In this document: positions 39,601 to 51,736 of the stretch, piece by piece
Numbering within the stretch: position 1 is the first letter of the stretch
Layout of the letters: the number at the start of each line of letters is the position of its first letter
NCBI GenBank assembly: GCA_009869945.1
Contig: WIXG01000041.1
Location: forward strand, 248,001-312,000
Direction: 5' to 3'
DNA length: 64,000 nucleotides
From: Mesaphorura yosii
Taxonomy: Eukaryota > Arthropoda > Collembola > Poduromorpha > Tullbergiidae
The notes under the pieces: generated by a model
Databases searched by the model: none
The model's input: the letters and a program-made list of their open reading frames with translations, nothing else
What the model was told of the DNA's origin: nothing
Made by a program: the position numbers and the translations under genes

Positions 39601-40569
39601 AGCGCAGGCGGACTGGTCAGTCTGGTCTCTGGCTGCTGCTTCTGGACAGGCGAGTATATTTTGGACACCGGAATTCTGCTTCTTGAGCTGGTGCTCGTGG
39701 ACCGATCGAACGCCTCCCTTCGAAACTGGGAGCAGCGTCTATCAAGAATAAGTGCTAAATGCTGTATTATTATTCGTATTTTACATTTCACGCGCGCTCG
39801 CAGTTTGTAATTATTTTGTAACCACCGAATTTCTCACTTCATTCATTTTAATTCGTACACAGACGGACGAAGATGCTCACAGGGCAGACAGCGCAGGAAG
39901 CATGCAGCAGCATAGTTGATGCTCACACAGTACAGTGCAGAATTCTAATTAATTTTTATTTCATTCATATTTCTAAATATTTTTAATTATTATTACAGTT
40001 CTCATGTTACGCTCAGTAAATTTTGTGATATATTTTCTTCATTCATTCACATTTTCATTGCACTTTACGATTAAATGAAAGACTTTTCGTGTAGACGTCA
40101 AGATTTCTGTGAAAATCCAGACTTCTCTCGACATTTTAAATAGCTTTGATGGACGTTAATTATTGCTGGCCGCTTTGTCCAATATTTTAACCATTTTGAA
40201 GATGGCTTCAAATTTTAAGATGATAGCATAGCAATTACAAATTCGCCGTCCAGAGACGCTCAATTACAGAATTTGCGAATTATTACCCCTGAAATTGCGA
40301 GCGTTTATGAAAGAAAGGAATCGCATTTTGCAGATTCGCTCAAAACAAGTGCGAAATTGAATAAATGATGCTTTCAGTCAGAGGAATCGTCAGTGGCAGG
40401 TCAAACCAGGCTACCATAAAAGGCAACGGCGAGTCAAATGAAAGAGCACAAGCAGAGCAACAGGAACTCTGCTTGCGCTGTTTTTCTTACAAATTCATTG
40501 TAGTGAGGTACGATTCGCTTTCCTTACAGTAAAAGCTGGCGTAAATGTTTATCAGTTTATTAAATCTTG

Positions 40570-40588
40570 AGGTGAGCGAGGCTCACCT
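40570..40588. repeat. Perfect 8-bp hairpin with GAG triloop
   Basis: AGGTGAGC (40,570-40,577), loop GAG, GCTCACCT (40,581-40,588). It lies in AT-rich non-coding DNA and has no U-rich tract or other terminator context. Confidence 0.7.
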
Positions 40589-43500
40589 TTTGTGCTGCGA
40601 TGGATTCAATAATTTGAATGAATTCGCGTTCACAGCGAACTCGAGCGTAGCGTTCCGACCCGACCTGCACTGAATTGAGATTTCGCGATTAGCATTCATT
40701 ATTTTATGGATTCGTATCCGTACTAATAAGGTACAATTTTATGGGGGAAGATTGGTACAATTTCCCGGCCGAGTTAAGCTAAATTGCTCTTGCCCTGAGT
40801 GCGCAAATTGTTTGTGATCGTGGGCTTTGTGCAGTGCACGGGTACGGTCGAGCATTGTTGAAATAGAAACCGGGCTCGCCGCTTGAGGCCGGGCGGTCGG
40901 CGGGGCTCGTCGCTCGTGTTTTAAAATAATTAGACTAGTCAGGCTTGTGCAGTGTATGCAGAACGAGAGCGGAGATTCATTGTTAAGATTAATTTGATGA
41001 TCAAGATGCAGGATCAAATTCCTCATCGCCGTGGCTCGCATGTAACTGCCCTAATCTGATTGTTGTAAAACTCCAATTATAATTATGATATTTACTTTGT
41101 GTTCGGCCAGCCTGCAATCATACTCGAGGAGTACGGCAGCACGGGATGCTAGGAAGTGGCGCTTGTTAAGGAGCATTTCTCTCAAAATTAATGAGCATCA
41201 GACAAATTCCTTTACTATACCTCCAATTAATGAACTGATATCGCAAATCGCGTATGGGAATGTTGTGGAATGACAAATGGGTTCAAAGTGCAAGAGCATA
41301 GCGCAGAATTGAAAAAACTTCCTCAAGCCCGCGCGAAAGATGAACGGACATGAATCGAAATGGGGCAATCACGATCGCCGTGGCCGTTTCGTCGTTGCAC
41401 TTTGCACTTTTTGCGTCTTTTGTACATTTTTATTGCAAAGAATGTTGCCCGATGAAAAAGTGCACTGCAGAAACTGCATTTTTGATCGTGGGTCTTTTTT
41501 ACGACGTTGTTCAAGAGTTGATGACATAAACAGCGTTCATAATTCAGCGCTCGTGTTTGTGAGTATACTCAAGGTCGTTGTTGAGTTGACCCTTTCTCTC
41601 TTTCGCTCATGCTCTCCTCTTCGCTTTGAGTGCATGTGAAGGCGAATTCCATCCGTGCAGCAGGTACAAGTACAAGTCAGGTAATTCGATACTTAATAAC
41701 TAACAAGATTGCATTAAACCTGTATCGCCACTGACTATTATGCATTTATTATGCACGCCTGCAGAATAACAATCTCAGTTTGGCTCGTTTGCCACTTAAG
41801 GCTTAAGGTCGTGGTCGTTCAAAAGCCAAAAGGCAAAAGGCATTTTGTTGTTGCCTGGCGAGTCGCGAGGCGATCAGTGTCGTGACGCCAGAATGGTGAA
41901 ACCAGAGCGGATATGCACTCAATTCAGCGAGAAGGGCAAGTGCGAATGCGATTATACAATTAACACGATGACCACGTTGCATGATGCGACTGTCCGCAGC
42001 GACAACGACACGATTTCAATCTCACCACTCTCGAATCTGACCTGCACATTTCAGGAACAGGAACTTCCTTAATACATGTATTCATGAGTCTGCGTATGTA
42101 CACATATTTCAGCCGATCCGGGTTCCGGATTAATGTCTTAAAAGCCACACTGACTGACTGGGGAAAAGGAGGCTTGAGTTTCGTGAAGATCAAATAACCA
42201 AAAATGTACATCTTTCCTCATCCTAACAAACATTCGCAGGCATCTCGCATGCGTCTCTTCATCTTACTGTTCCATTTCCAGCAGACCGCTCGTGTGCGAG
42301 CATATTTAGCAAGGATCTGGTACGATACCCCGAATTTGCTTGCCTGCCTTTGCCTGCGCCCGTGCTTATGCTTTTCCGTTTGCCCACAATCAGCCATCAG
42401 CCCGTGGCGCACACACATGTGTGTTGCTGTATTCTGTTTGACTTTTTGTCTTTGCTGCGCTGATAGCTTCATGGCGTAAGTAAGCAGCGTTCATCATTAC
42501 CGTCTACAGTTCAGAGTAAGTAAATACAATGCGTTTTAGAATTCCATGAAAGTAACTCTAAACTCGGCGCTGAGACGAAGAAACTACAAAAATAAGCCTA
42601 AATACAGCCCAGCACAGGCACGAGTCGCGGATTGACGATGAGAAGGAGACGAACGGGGCAGGGTCGCTGACTCATAGAACCGAAAAATAAAAAAAATGCT
42701 ATTTTTGAAGGTACAACTTTGTTTCATGAAAACTATCGCATAAGCAGCAAGCTCAGAAGCCTAAAATACAAACACTCGACTGATGCTGCTGTGATCTCCT
42801 CGCTGCGCTGCTGTACTGTTTGATGCTGGTAAAAAGAATTTTTGGGCTCATTATGGAGTCAGTCGAGAGAACACGAAACACGAAATGCATTCAAAGGATT
42901 ACGGAAAAGTTTAGGCGAAGGCGAACAACACATGTGTGCGTTATAAATAATAATTGCCACCAACTACACGAGCACTTATCCCATGAAGCCAAGGCAATTG
43001 CGATGGCGGTCTGTGCATAAAAATGTCGCAGCGACACTCGAGAATAAGCTCGGGAATATGAATCCTAATTGCGGACTCGTGCCTGCTCTGCTACTTTTAC
43101 GGATTCTACCGAGATCATGGCGCTTTGGCTTTGCAGTGCAACGCGAACGTAATAGGTCAGCTTCGTACTGAGCATCAGCAGCAGCAGGAGGTGAACACGA
43201 TCTTAATAATTAATGAGCTCGTAACCTCATCATGTGAGTTTTACGACCACAAGAAAAATAAAAAAAATCAGACAAGGCAAGTCATTGTCATTGCGATGAC
43301 AGTCACGGCAATAAAAAGAAAATTGTTTTAATTTCTGCGTCGCCTACCGCTGCGTGCTCGAATTTAATTACGTGATTAAAAGACCTTAAAATCAGCGACG
43401 TGACGTGCGCAAGAGCTTCATAAAATTCTCTACTTTGTCTAAACGATCTAGAAAACAAGTGGCCAATTGTAGCGTCGCCACAATTACAATTATGTGTCCA

Positions 43501-46500
43501 TTAAATTATGCTTGAGAAAAGTGGTGGGGAGACTGTCGTTTCGTATTACAAAGTCCATTAACAATCCTCAGCAGGTTGCAAACGAAGCCTGAATGCTTTG
43601 CATAACAACAATAACAATTCCGCATACTTTTGCGCCATTAAGAATGCAATTCTCCAAAAACAACAGCGACCAGCGAGAATCATGTATGTACTTGAGATCA
43701 CAAAACCTGTCTTTTTCTTTTCAATCGTTTCTCGTTCAATACGAACAACATTGTTGCAATTTGCTTTTGACCACTTGCCATCCATCATATCGCATTACGG
43801 ACGATCTGGGCCCATTTGCCACTTTGACTCCTACTCGATGCTTGATTGTCAGGCTTCATCGTCAATTACGGCCATATTTGCGATGACATGGCGTACTGCG
43901 TACAAGACTTAGAAATTTCAACTTACCCCAAACGGAGCAGCCTCCGGTTTGGCCAGCGTCGTCGTCGTTGTCGAATCCCAACACTTGAATGGCATTCCTC
44001 GAAAGGCAATTGAATTCAATAGGATAACAAATACGATTTCTCTTGGCTAATAAAATAATCTTAATCTTGGTTATAGTTCTCTGTAGCGTACTTGTACTGG
44101 AGGCACACACAACACGTAGGTTCTAATTTGTTCTGAGCCACGGTTAAGTGCAATGCAGTGAAGTGCATTGAAGCCACACGCGTAAATCTGAGACACTTTT
44201 TCTTAATCTTACGTATTCTTTATTTTTTGGTATGCGGTTACGGGATTGCAGGTGGGATGAAGTTGCAGGCAGAGACTTTCTCCAAAGGGCAGGTGGAGGA
44301 CGAGGAGGGAAAGGCCGAGACGAGGGAGTGGGAAATGAAGGCTGAGGAAAGGGAGAGTGAAAGGGCAGGAGCAAAAAATCACACTCTTCTTTGACGCGAT
44401 GTCTTTCTCACTCAAATTACTCAAGGTCCTTCAATTCTCACTTTGTTGCGTGATTATCGCATTGTCGCGACTCGCAATCTTTCTCACGTGTCACTTTAGT
44501 CAAAAGAGCACCAATTAATCTTCCTTCCTGCACGTAATTGTAATTACTCGCCAGTTGCTTTCTTCTTCGAGTCTTCTTTGGTATCTTTGGTGTACGTTGC
44601 GGTTATTAAATCAGCTGATGAGTGCAATTAAGCAGTGGACGCGGCGGCGTGGTTGCAGCTGAGGAGATCAGTTCAGTTGTTGCGATGTTTTTGGTTTGAT
44701 TTTGAGTTGCGGACTCCGAGCAGCAGGCACGCTGAGGATGAGGTTTCTGCTTGAGCGTGGTCTCAACAATTGTAATCATCTCCTGAACGTCTTTACGTGA
44801 AATTGTGATACAATGTGCACACGCGGGCAGATGATATCTTATTTTTCAGTGAAAAAGTTGCCTCGTTATAGTGACTTCGTATTCGTATTGCGCACGATGC
44901 ATGCGGAGAAGGCGAGCGAAGCGAGCTGTTGTACATTTCTTCGTGAATCTTGACTTGACTTACGCTCACGTACAATACAGCTTTTCACTTTGTGATGCAT
45001 GAGATGCTGGCTGATCTGCTCCCGTACGCGTATGTGAAGAAGATAAAGAGCTACGATGTTGGTGCTGTGCAAACCTTAGCAGATGAAATTGGGCAAGTAC
45101 TTCCTCTCGTGCCCATCACCATACGTTTGCGTTCTGCTTGCGTCCCGATGAACAGATCAATTCCAAGTAAAATATCGTCAATGGTGTAAAATTTAATTGA
45201 TAGAGAAACATAACTCGATTGTAAACTGGTGGCTTTGATGGCTGCTGCAGCTTTGCTCCGTTTACCGACTAATTGTAATTGCTGCTCCGCTACTGCTTGT
45301 TGTTGAATCTGGGTTTTGTGGGATCTGTTCTACGTTCGATCCTAATCTCTGTTGTCCCTGCTGTCTGGTTACGACGATTGTAATCTGTAAGAAAGCAGAG
45401 ATCACCTTTTTTTATTCTAGACGCCAAAATTTCGGACTACGCCTAAAGACGTTTGAACGAGGGAGAAATTAACAAGTTCGAGCTACAGCGTCCAGTACCC
45501 AGAGGACATTTTTTTCTAAAAAAATTCGGATAATAAATAATAACGAGGAATTCGTATTAAATTTAGGCATCCGATGATAGTCTTTGGTTCATTCATTCTC
45601 CTGCCTGGTCTCGTGCCGTTGCGCTAATTAATTATTACTACGTAATTAATCTCCTGGTCTATCATAACGTGAACCTTGCAAAATGTTGGGAATTTGTGGT
45701 GCCGAGTTCGACTTCACTTCTCTGTCGGACAGGCCGAGGAATTCAACCCCACAAGGGAGTGTGTTATTCGACTTGAAATCCAAAGATTAAAATATCTTTA
45801 CAATTTGCATCTTGTGAACCGGGCAAATTCTTGCACCAGAGAGAGGAATGGTAAACCAAAGGACTCTTAAGGAATCTGGTTTTCATTTCTCTTAACGTTG
45901 TGCTCGTAGTTCGCTGTTCGTGTTGCGTTGCTCAATTCAAGTGTCTGACGCCAGTTATCCTCAATTATGCCATTTGCCGGGCAGGCCGGACCGAACTTTC
46001 TGCACATTTTTGTACGTTACGCTGACCACAGCACTGCATTCCATCACTATGCCATGTCCGTTCGCGTAATCTCCGAGCCTCACCAACAGCAAAACATATG
46101 AAATGCTTTTTATTATGACTCGATCTTCATCTTCCTGGCCTGGCTTCACCGTGCAATGCATGCAATAACGACCGTGTTGGCGATAAGCGGGGAATCCTAC
46201 CTGACAACTTTGTGTTTCTTCGACCTTTTCACATTTCACTACTGCTGCAGTGCAAAAAGTGCAAATCGCAAACTCAGTGCGGTGCGTATGCGGGAATGCA
46301 AACCAAGCCACCCTAAAACTGCACTTGTTGCACTCCAACTTTATTATACGGATTACGTACACGACCGTTTACAAATTAAAAGAGAAAAACCACATTCCAA
46401 CGTGTACTACTAAATATGTCCATTACACGTTTCGCGCTTGTACGACTTGTAAGCGACGAGGAATGATGGAATGTGCAAAATATTATAATTGTGATTTAAA

Positions 46501-49322
46501 TGTTACTGTTAGTAATTCAACGGCAGACGGCAGAACTATGCGCAGACGACGACGCCTACGTTCGCGTTCTCGAGATTTTTTATAGTTTCACGTAAAAGAG
46601 AAAAGGAGGAAGAATGAAGGTTTTTCTCCGAGTAAAGGTCGAAGGTATTTTAATTGAGATGTAGATTTTAAGGTCAGCTCCTCACGGGGGCAGGAATTCT
46701 GTAATTCCAATCTCAGAACGATCTCAGAAGATCAAAATTCAGCTTGGATTTAAATCTATTAAGCAAATCCGAGAGAGATGCTTATTTTACTCAGCCGAAT
46801 GGGACGGAAGCAATTAATCTTTCGTTATCTGCACCCAATTACTGCCATGAGCTCAGATTTCATGCATGAATTGGCTAATGATGGGTTTCAGCAGCGACCT
46901 GGCTCATGTTTACGAACTACTCCAACTTTGTGCAAATCGCAATCTGTGTGGCATGTTCCTTTCCGTCAGCTCGACTGTCCGGAACAAATGTGTAGTTTTC
47001 ATCAGTCTGCACTTTGTGAGACTCGAAATCATTAAAATGTTCAGTTGGGCGAACTGTGCCTTGTAATTCGTGAGAATGATAAACAGAATAATAAAATACT
47101 CAAAGAATTCTGTGGAAAATCCCCACGTGTGACATAACTGTAACTACGCCTAACTATAGCAAAGCAAAGCTCTTGACTCGCTCATAATGAATGAACTTCT
47201 CAGACGCTGTGATGAGCTTGTGAGTTCCCGGCGATTACCATCTGAACATGGTGAAATTTTTGCTTTAATTGGCAAGTGCATCAGACGGAAACAAAAATAC
47301 TTTTTCGTACCCTTGGCGTGCCCTGCTAAGCTACTTGTGTGCTAAGCTGCTGAAGTGGCAATTCAACATTTCTGCGACCTGCGATTTAGTGGTTTAAATT
47401 TAGGCTTCGAATCCTGCTTTAATTTAAATTTAATAGAATTAAGATTGAAATTCGGTTTATACTCATTCGCATTGCTGGCTTAATGCGTCGATTAACGCGC
47501 AGCAGTAAAATGGCATGCGCATAGTCGCCCTGTATTTTTTTCAAGCGTCATCTCCTTAGAACAGTATTTGCATTCGCACGAACTGCAAATGTTATTTTTC
47601 CGGTGCTAAACTTTCTGTCTTTCGGAGCAGAATTTAAACACGAATCACCAGCTGCTCTTTTTTCTCTTTCTTGAACCATGCAACAAACAAAAAGGCTGCT
47701 GCGCTGCGACGTTCTGCTAAATACGAAATTTCTATTTTTAGCCCGATTCGGATTTTCATTTGTGCACAGTGCATATTTCGATCTCAAGCAGCACGACTTC
47801 TACGGGTCGTCGTGGCAAAATCCTTCAAGGAGGAAACAAAACACATGAACATATGAACACATGTGAAATAATGGCTTGACTTTTCGTAGCACGTGCACCC
47901 TCAAGACAAAGACCAAAAAAAAAATACTCATAAAATATAAAGTCAAACATAAAAATTCGGCGATGGTAATTGACTTGCCTTCGTCTCTGTCTCTCCTGTT
48001 GCTGTTTTCGTTTGTTCAGACGATGACCATCAGCGACCAAATCCTAGACTGACTTACTTGATTATTTTGCTAGTTTCGACTACAATTAACTGACGTAATT
48101 AATTAATGCTAAAAGACCAGTTTCAGTCTTTCTCGTCTTGTACAATGAAGTAGTAACAATAAATCTCTACCAAAAATAAATCTGAATCTTGTACGCTTGT
48201 ATCACAATAAAAGTTACACGCCTTGCTTACGGTTACAGTAGGAATTTGAACAAGAAGTAGTCAAGTCAAGAAGTAGTGCTGCTATTGCCAGTACGTCATA
48301 CAACTGGCTAACCTACTAACTAATTAACAATTAACAATTGGTAATCTCTGCGTGAAGTGCGTACGTATACGTATGAAGGTAGTATACAGCAGTTGAAGAG
48401 GTCAGATCCCAAAGTAGTCTAGTAAGTATGAATGGTTTGGCAAACAAGATCAGGTAAAACTAGATCTGAGTGCAAGTGGAATAAAATCTGGACAATCTGG
48501 AGAAAGTTAATCGATAACTAAATGCAAAACGCTTGACTTGGAGCACTTGAACTTGGGTCGTCGGATTTGGTTGCGTAACTGAAAATTATGGGGAAGGTTT
48601 ACAAAGCATGAGGAAAGCAGGAGCACTGGGTGACAGGTGACAGGCGACGAAGGTGGTGGGCAATGGGTTTGATTACATTCCAGTGGGCCCAATTAATTAC
48701 TTGACTGGCACGACGAGGAAGGAGACAAGAAGAGTTCAGAGTTCACAGGAGTCGTCAGAGGATTGCAGCAGCGTATGTAACAGGCGATGAGATGATCGGG
48801 GTACTTAAACTTAAGGAGCAGGGAAGAGCAGACAGGGGACACGGCCACAAGCAACAGCAATTAATTAACACAGGATTTCTCGAGGGTAACGTATCGTGGT
48901 GTATGTGCAGAACTTACATTTTGAAACAACTTTCACTCGTACTCGTTACTCGTGTGAAAGTTGCTACGACCATGTGTACATGTGTACGCTACAGCTACGT
49001 CATGGTTCCGACTCTACAAAGTGCTGCTAGAACGGAAAACCAACGACTAGACACGAGTGAAAGTGCGTGCACTGGAATCCATGGCATTGAAAGCTGTTCA
49101 TGGCATGGACTTTCTTAGCGTTGGAAACGCATGTAAAAGTCTTTTACTGCCTCGTGTCGTGATTACCGTGATATCAACACAACTTGTATAGCGAACAAAG
49201 TCAGAGTGCTTTCATTTCAAATGCACGGCAAGACATGCGGCAAAAACAACTTCAAATCTTTCGTCTTGCTATGGTTCATCATGTAAACTTTCGGGACAGA
49301 TCATTGTTGTTTTGCTTCCGAA

Positions 49323-50532
49323 ATGTCTGCGCTTTGCAACCAGTTGAGTCAACTCCGGAATAAAATTTGGTACCTTCAAGTGTCTACCAACTTGCGCCAG
49401 CACCAGCGACCACTTGCAACCGGAGCCACAGGATCTTTGTCTTGTTTCCACCGCCGTAAGTGAATTGTACTGAAGTATGCTCCTCGTCTCCATTTGCTCA
49501 AATACAAGTTACTTTTCAGGGTCATTGTGGCCAGTAGGAGCTCTTACGATATCAAAATCCCTTAATCGTCCATCCGCCAATTTTTCTTCAGCTGCCGTTA
49601 CTGACAATATTGCGGCTACCGCTCAAACAACCATTAAACCTGCCTCCGAACACGAACACTTTGATTTCAGTGCTGCTTCATTGTCGAATCGTGAGGATTG
49701 GAGGCCTCGAGTACTTGACACAATGTTGATTTACCCAAATTTCATCAGCGAGGACGAAGAAGCGAGCATCATGAAAGAGATTGAACCTTATATGAGCCGG
49801 CTCCATTACGAAAGCTCACACTGGGACGACGTAAGATTTGGTACAAGCAAAAAAATATATATAGTGATTTGTATTAAATATGACCCCTGCAATTTCAGGC
49901 AATCAGTGATTACCGGGAAACAGAGCGTAGTAACTGGAATAAGAAGAATACACTTACGATAGATAGAATTCGAGCCATCGCGTTTCCACCCAATGTGCCT
50001 CAGCTGAAGTTGGTTCATGTTTTGGACCTTGCGCAGAAAGGCCACATCAAACCTCATATCGACAGTGTTCGGGTCAGTTCCGTGTGATTTCTGAGCTTGG
50101 AAAAGTCTCTAAGATAGAATCATGCAAACTTGAACTCTGTTTTATAGTTTTGCGGAAACACAATTGCTGGACTGAGTTTATTGTCAGATTGTGTTATGAG
50201 ACTCAGGCATGATGCTCAGAAGGATTTTTACTGTGACGTTTTTCTGCCGCAGTATTCGCTCTATGTTATGAGGTAATTTTCGAGTTTCACCTTTCGACCA
50301 AAGAGTTCAGGCGAATAATAATTGGTGAATTGGGCTTTTCTGACATTACAACAGTGATTTCGTCCGATACGAATTTACGCACGAGATCATTGGCGAAGCG
50401 GAATCGAAATTCAAAGGACAACCTGTGGCTAGGAAACGGCGGATTTCAATCGTTTGCAGGAATGAAGCTCCGGTGGGAGAGTCGCCCGCCTCCGGCCCGA
50501 TGTTTGTTCCCGTCCCGCCAGAACCAAAGTAG
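49323..50532 (+). CDS. ALKBH7: ALKBH7, mitochondrial AlkB-family Fe(II)/2-oxoglutarate dioxygenase
   Basis: ALKBH7 is a nuclear-encoded mitochondrial matrix dioxygenase of the AlkB family, linked in mammals to programmed necrosis and fatty-acid metabolism. Five exons join in frame to 306 codons: 49,323-49,455; 49,520-49,830; 49,899-50,072; 50,148-50,272; 50,355-50,532 (stop TAG). The first ~45 residues contain no Asp or Glu but several Arg/Lys, as expected of a mitochondrial presequence. Conserved blocks are YPNFISEDEE, DYRETERSNW, HVLDLAQKGHIKPHIDS, FCGNTIAGLSLLS and FTHEII, then RKRRISIVCR. Probable iron ligands are His201, Asp203 (HID) and His257; the RxxxxxR-type 2-oxoglutarate site lies near 277-283. 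Human ALKBH7 is 221 aa; the extra length is N-terminal. An ATG at 49,477 would also be open through the proposed 64 bp first intron, but would lose the presequence-like exon. Confidence 0.93.
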
Positions 50533-51736
50533 CAAATCGGACAAATCTCAACTCAAATCTATGTGATAATAGTAATAATTTAATGTATTGTATTTATAAC
50601 TGTGAACTTGTTAAGTAGAGTCAATTTTGTTCGTGCAGTAGTACGAATACGAAATATTACAAAAGTATGCAACAGTGGTGCAAACTGCAAAACACGGAAC
50701 ACATTAAAATGGCGTATAAATTTTACGTGCTCGTAATAAAACCCGTTGAAAGATTCGGCACTGCATGGTTATGGCGTGAGAGGAAGTTTGTGTGCAGTAT
50801 ACAGTTTTGGATATGTGCAGTAACTTCTAATTCCCTGTGTTGCAAGTCTCGTGTGCTAAATAACCAGTGGTCAGCAGAAACTGGCTGTGGCTGTGAAAGA
50901 AATCTGAGTACTCAGTTACATATTCGGATGTGTCATACAAAGATCCAAATTGTAATACGTATTAAGGTAAAGTACGTAAACCTAATTTTGCCCTTTCATT
51001 TACTAATTGATTAACATCTTAACCATAAAAATCTATGCCTAACAAAATCCTAAGACTATTCCCATAAAACTTGTACTCTGGCCATAAAAGAATTCTTACG
51101 TTCTAAATGGTCTCAATACTGAGCAGTGAAGAGTGTTACATTGGGGGGATTTGTTATTTGTCACTACTTCGCCACTAATCACTACTTGCTATTTGTACTA
51201 CTTCGATTACCACTCGCGCTACTTCTTTTAACATTGATGTTATGGGAGCAAAGAAGTAGCGATTGTCACTATTTAATAATACACTCCGGTGTATCTCCAA
51301 GTCTTACTTGGTTGAAGGAAAGGTTGGCGTGAATGTAAACGGAGTGAGAAAAGGAAGTAAGAGTTCGTGGGCGCTCGTTATGTTTGGTGTTATTTCAAAA
51401 CTTGGAGTAGCAACTAGTGCCAGCAGTGAGTAGTGAAAAATAACGAATACCGCCATTATTGTAGGCTTGAAACTTAACTAATTTAATTGTTCAAGTCATA
51501 AAGCACACTCATTTTTCATTTCCTAACTGTAATTGCATAGAATCTGGCTTAAATTATCTTAAATGCAATAAATAGCAACAGAACTCAATTTGCACTGAAC
51601 TGTGAGTTTGGAGGCGCAGACAAAGTTATAAATCGAAATAGTAGTTTGTAATAAATCTGACTGAGTAAGAGCGAGTGAGAGCATTTTCACAACAAAACAG
51701 AGTATTTTAGCACTATACATTAGGAGGGTATGTGAA
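50533..51736. other. Intergenic region between converging ALKBH7 and Hem
   Basis: It holds the 3' UTRs of both genes, which face each other. An AATAAA at about 50,733 may serve ALKBH7. For Hem only a weak minus-strand ATTAAA near 51,482 was noticed. A 306 bp terminal-inverted-repeat element occupies the middle. Confidence 0.6.
51146..51451. mobile_element. Small terminal-inverted-repeat element (MITE-like)
   Basis: The left end 51,146-51,168 (GGGATTTGTTATTTGTCACT...) and the reverse complement of the right end 51,429-51,451 (GGTATTCGTTATTTTTCACT...) match at 20 of 23 positions. Similarity continues weakly a few bases outwards. Inside, the words CTACTTCG, CACTACTT and GCTACTTC recur several times just inside the left end, with an inverted copy (GAAGTAGCG) near 51,255, as in subterminal repeats of DNA transposons. 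It has no coding capacity and no clear target-site duplication. Confidence 0.65.

Larger units (their letters stand above)
25409..49322. other. 24 kb gene-poor region upstream of the NFI exons
   Basis: No segment shows a recognisable protein family or a coherent chain of exons on either strand. Frames up to about 190 codons occur but are low-complexity, start at non-ATG codons or lack splice sites. Because the NFI start exon is not found, part or all of this stretch is probably NFI intron 1 and cis-regulatory DNA, with the ALKBH7 5' flank at the far end. It holds the inverted-repeat element at 28,986-29,394, a hairpin at 40,570-40,588 and short tandem repeats near 32,053 and 33,671. AT-rich and many homeodomain-type TAATTA words are visible. 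Confidence 0.55.

Noticed and set aside
49269..49493. Minus-strand 74-codon frame
   Set aside because: It is antisense to the first ALKBH7 exon and is explained by it.
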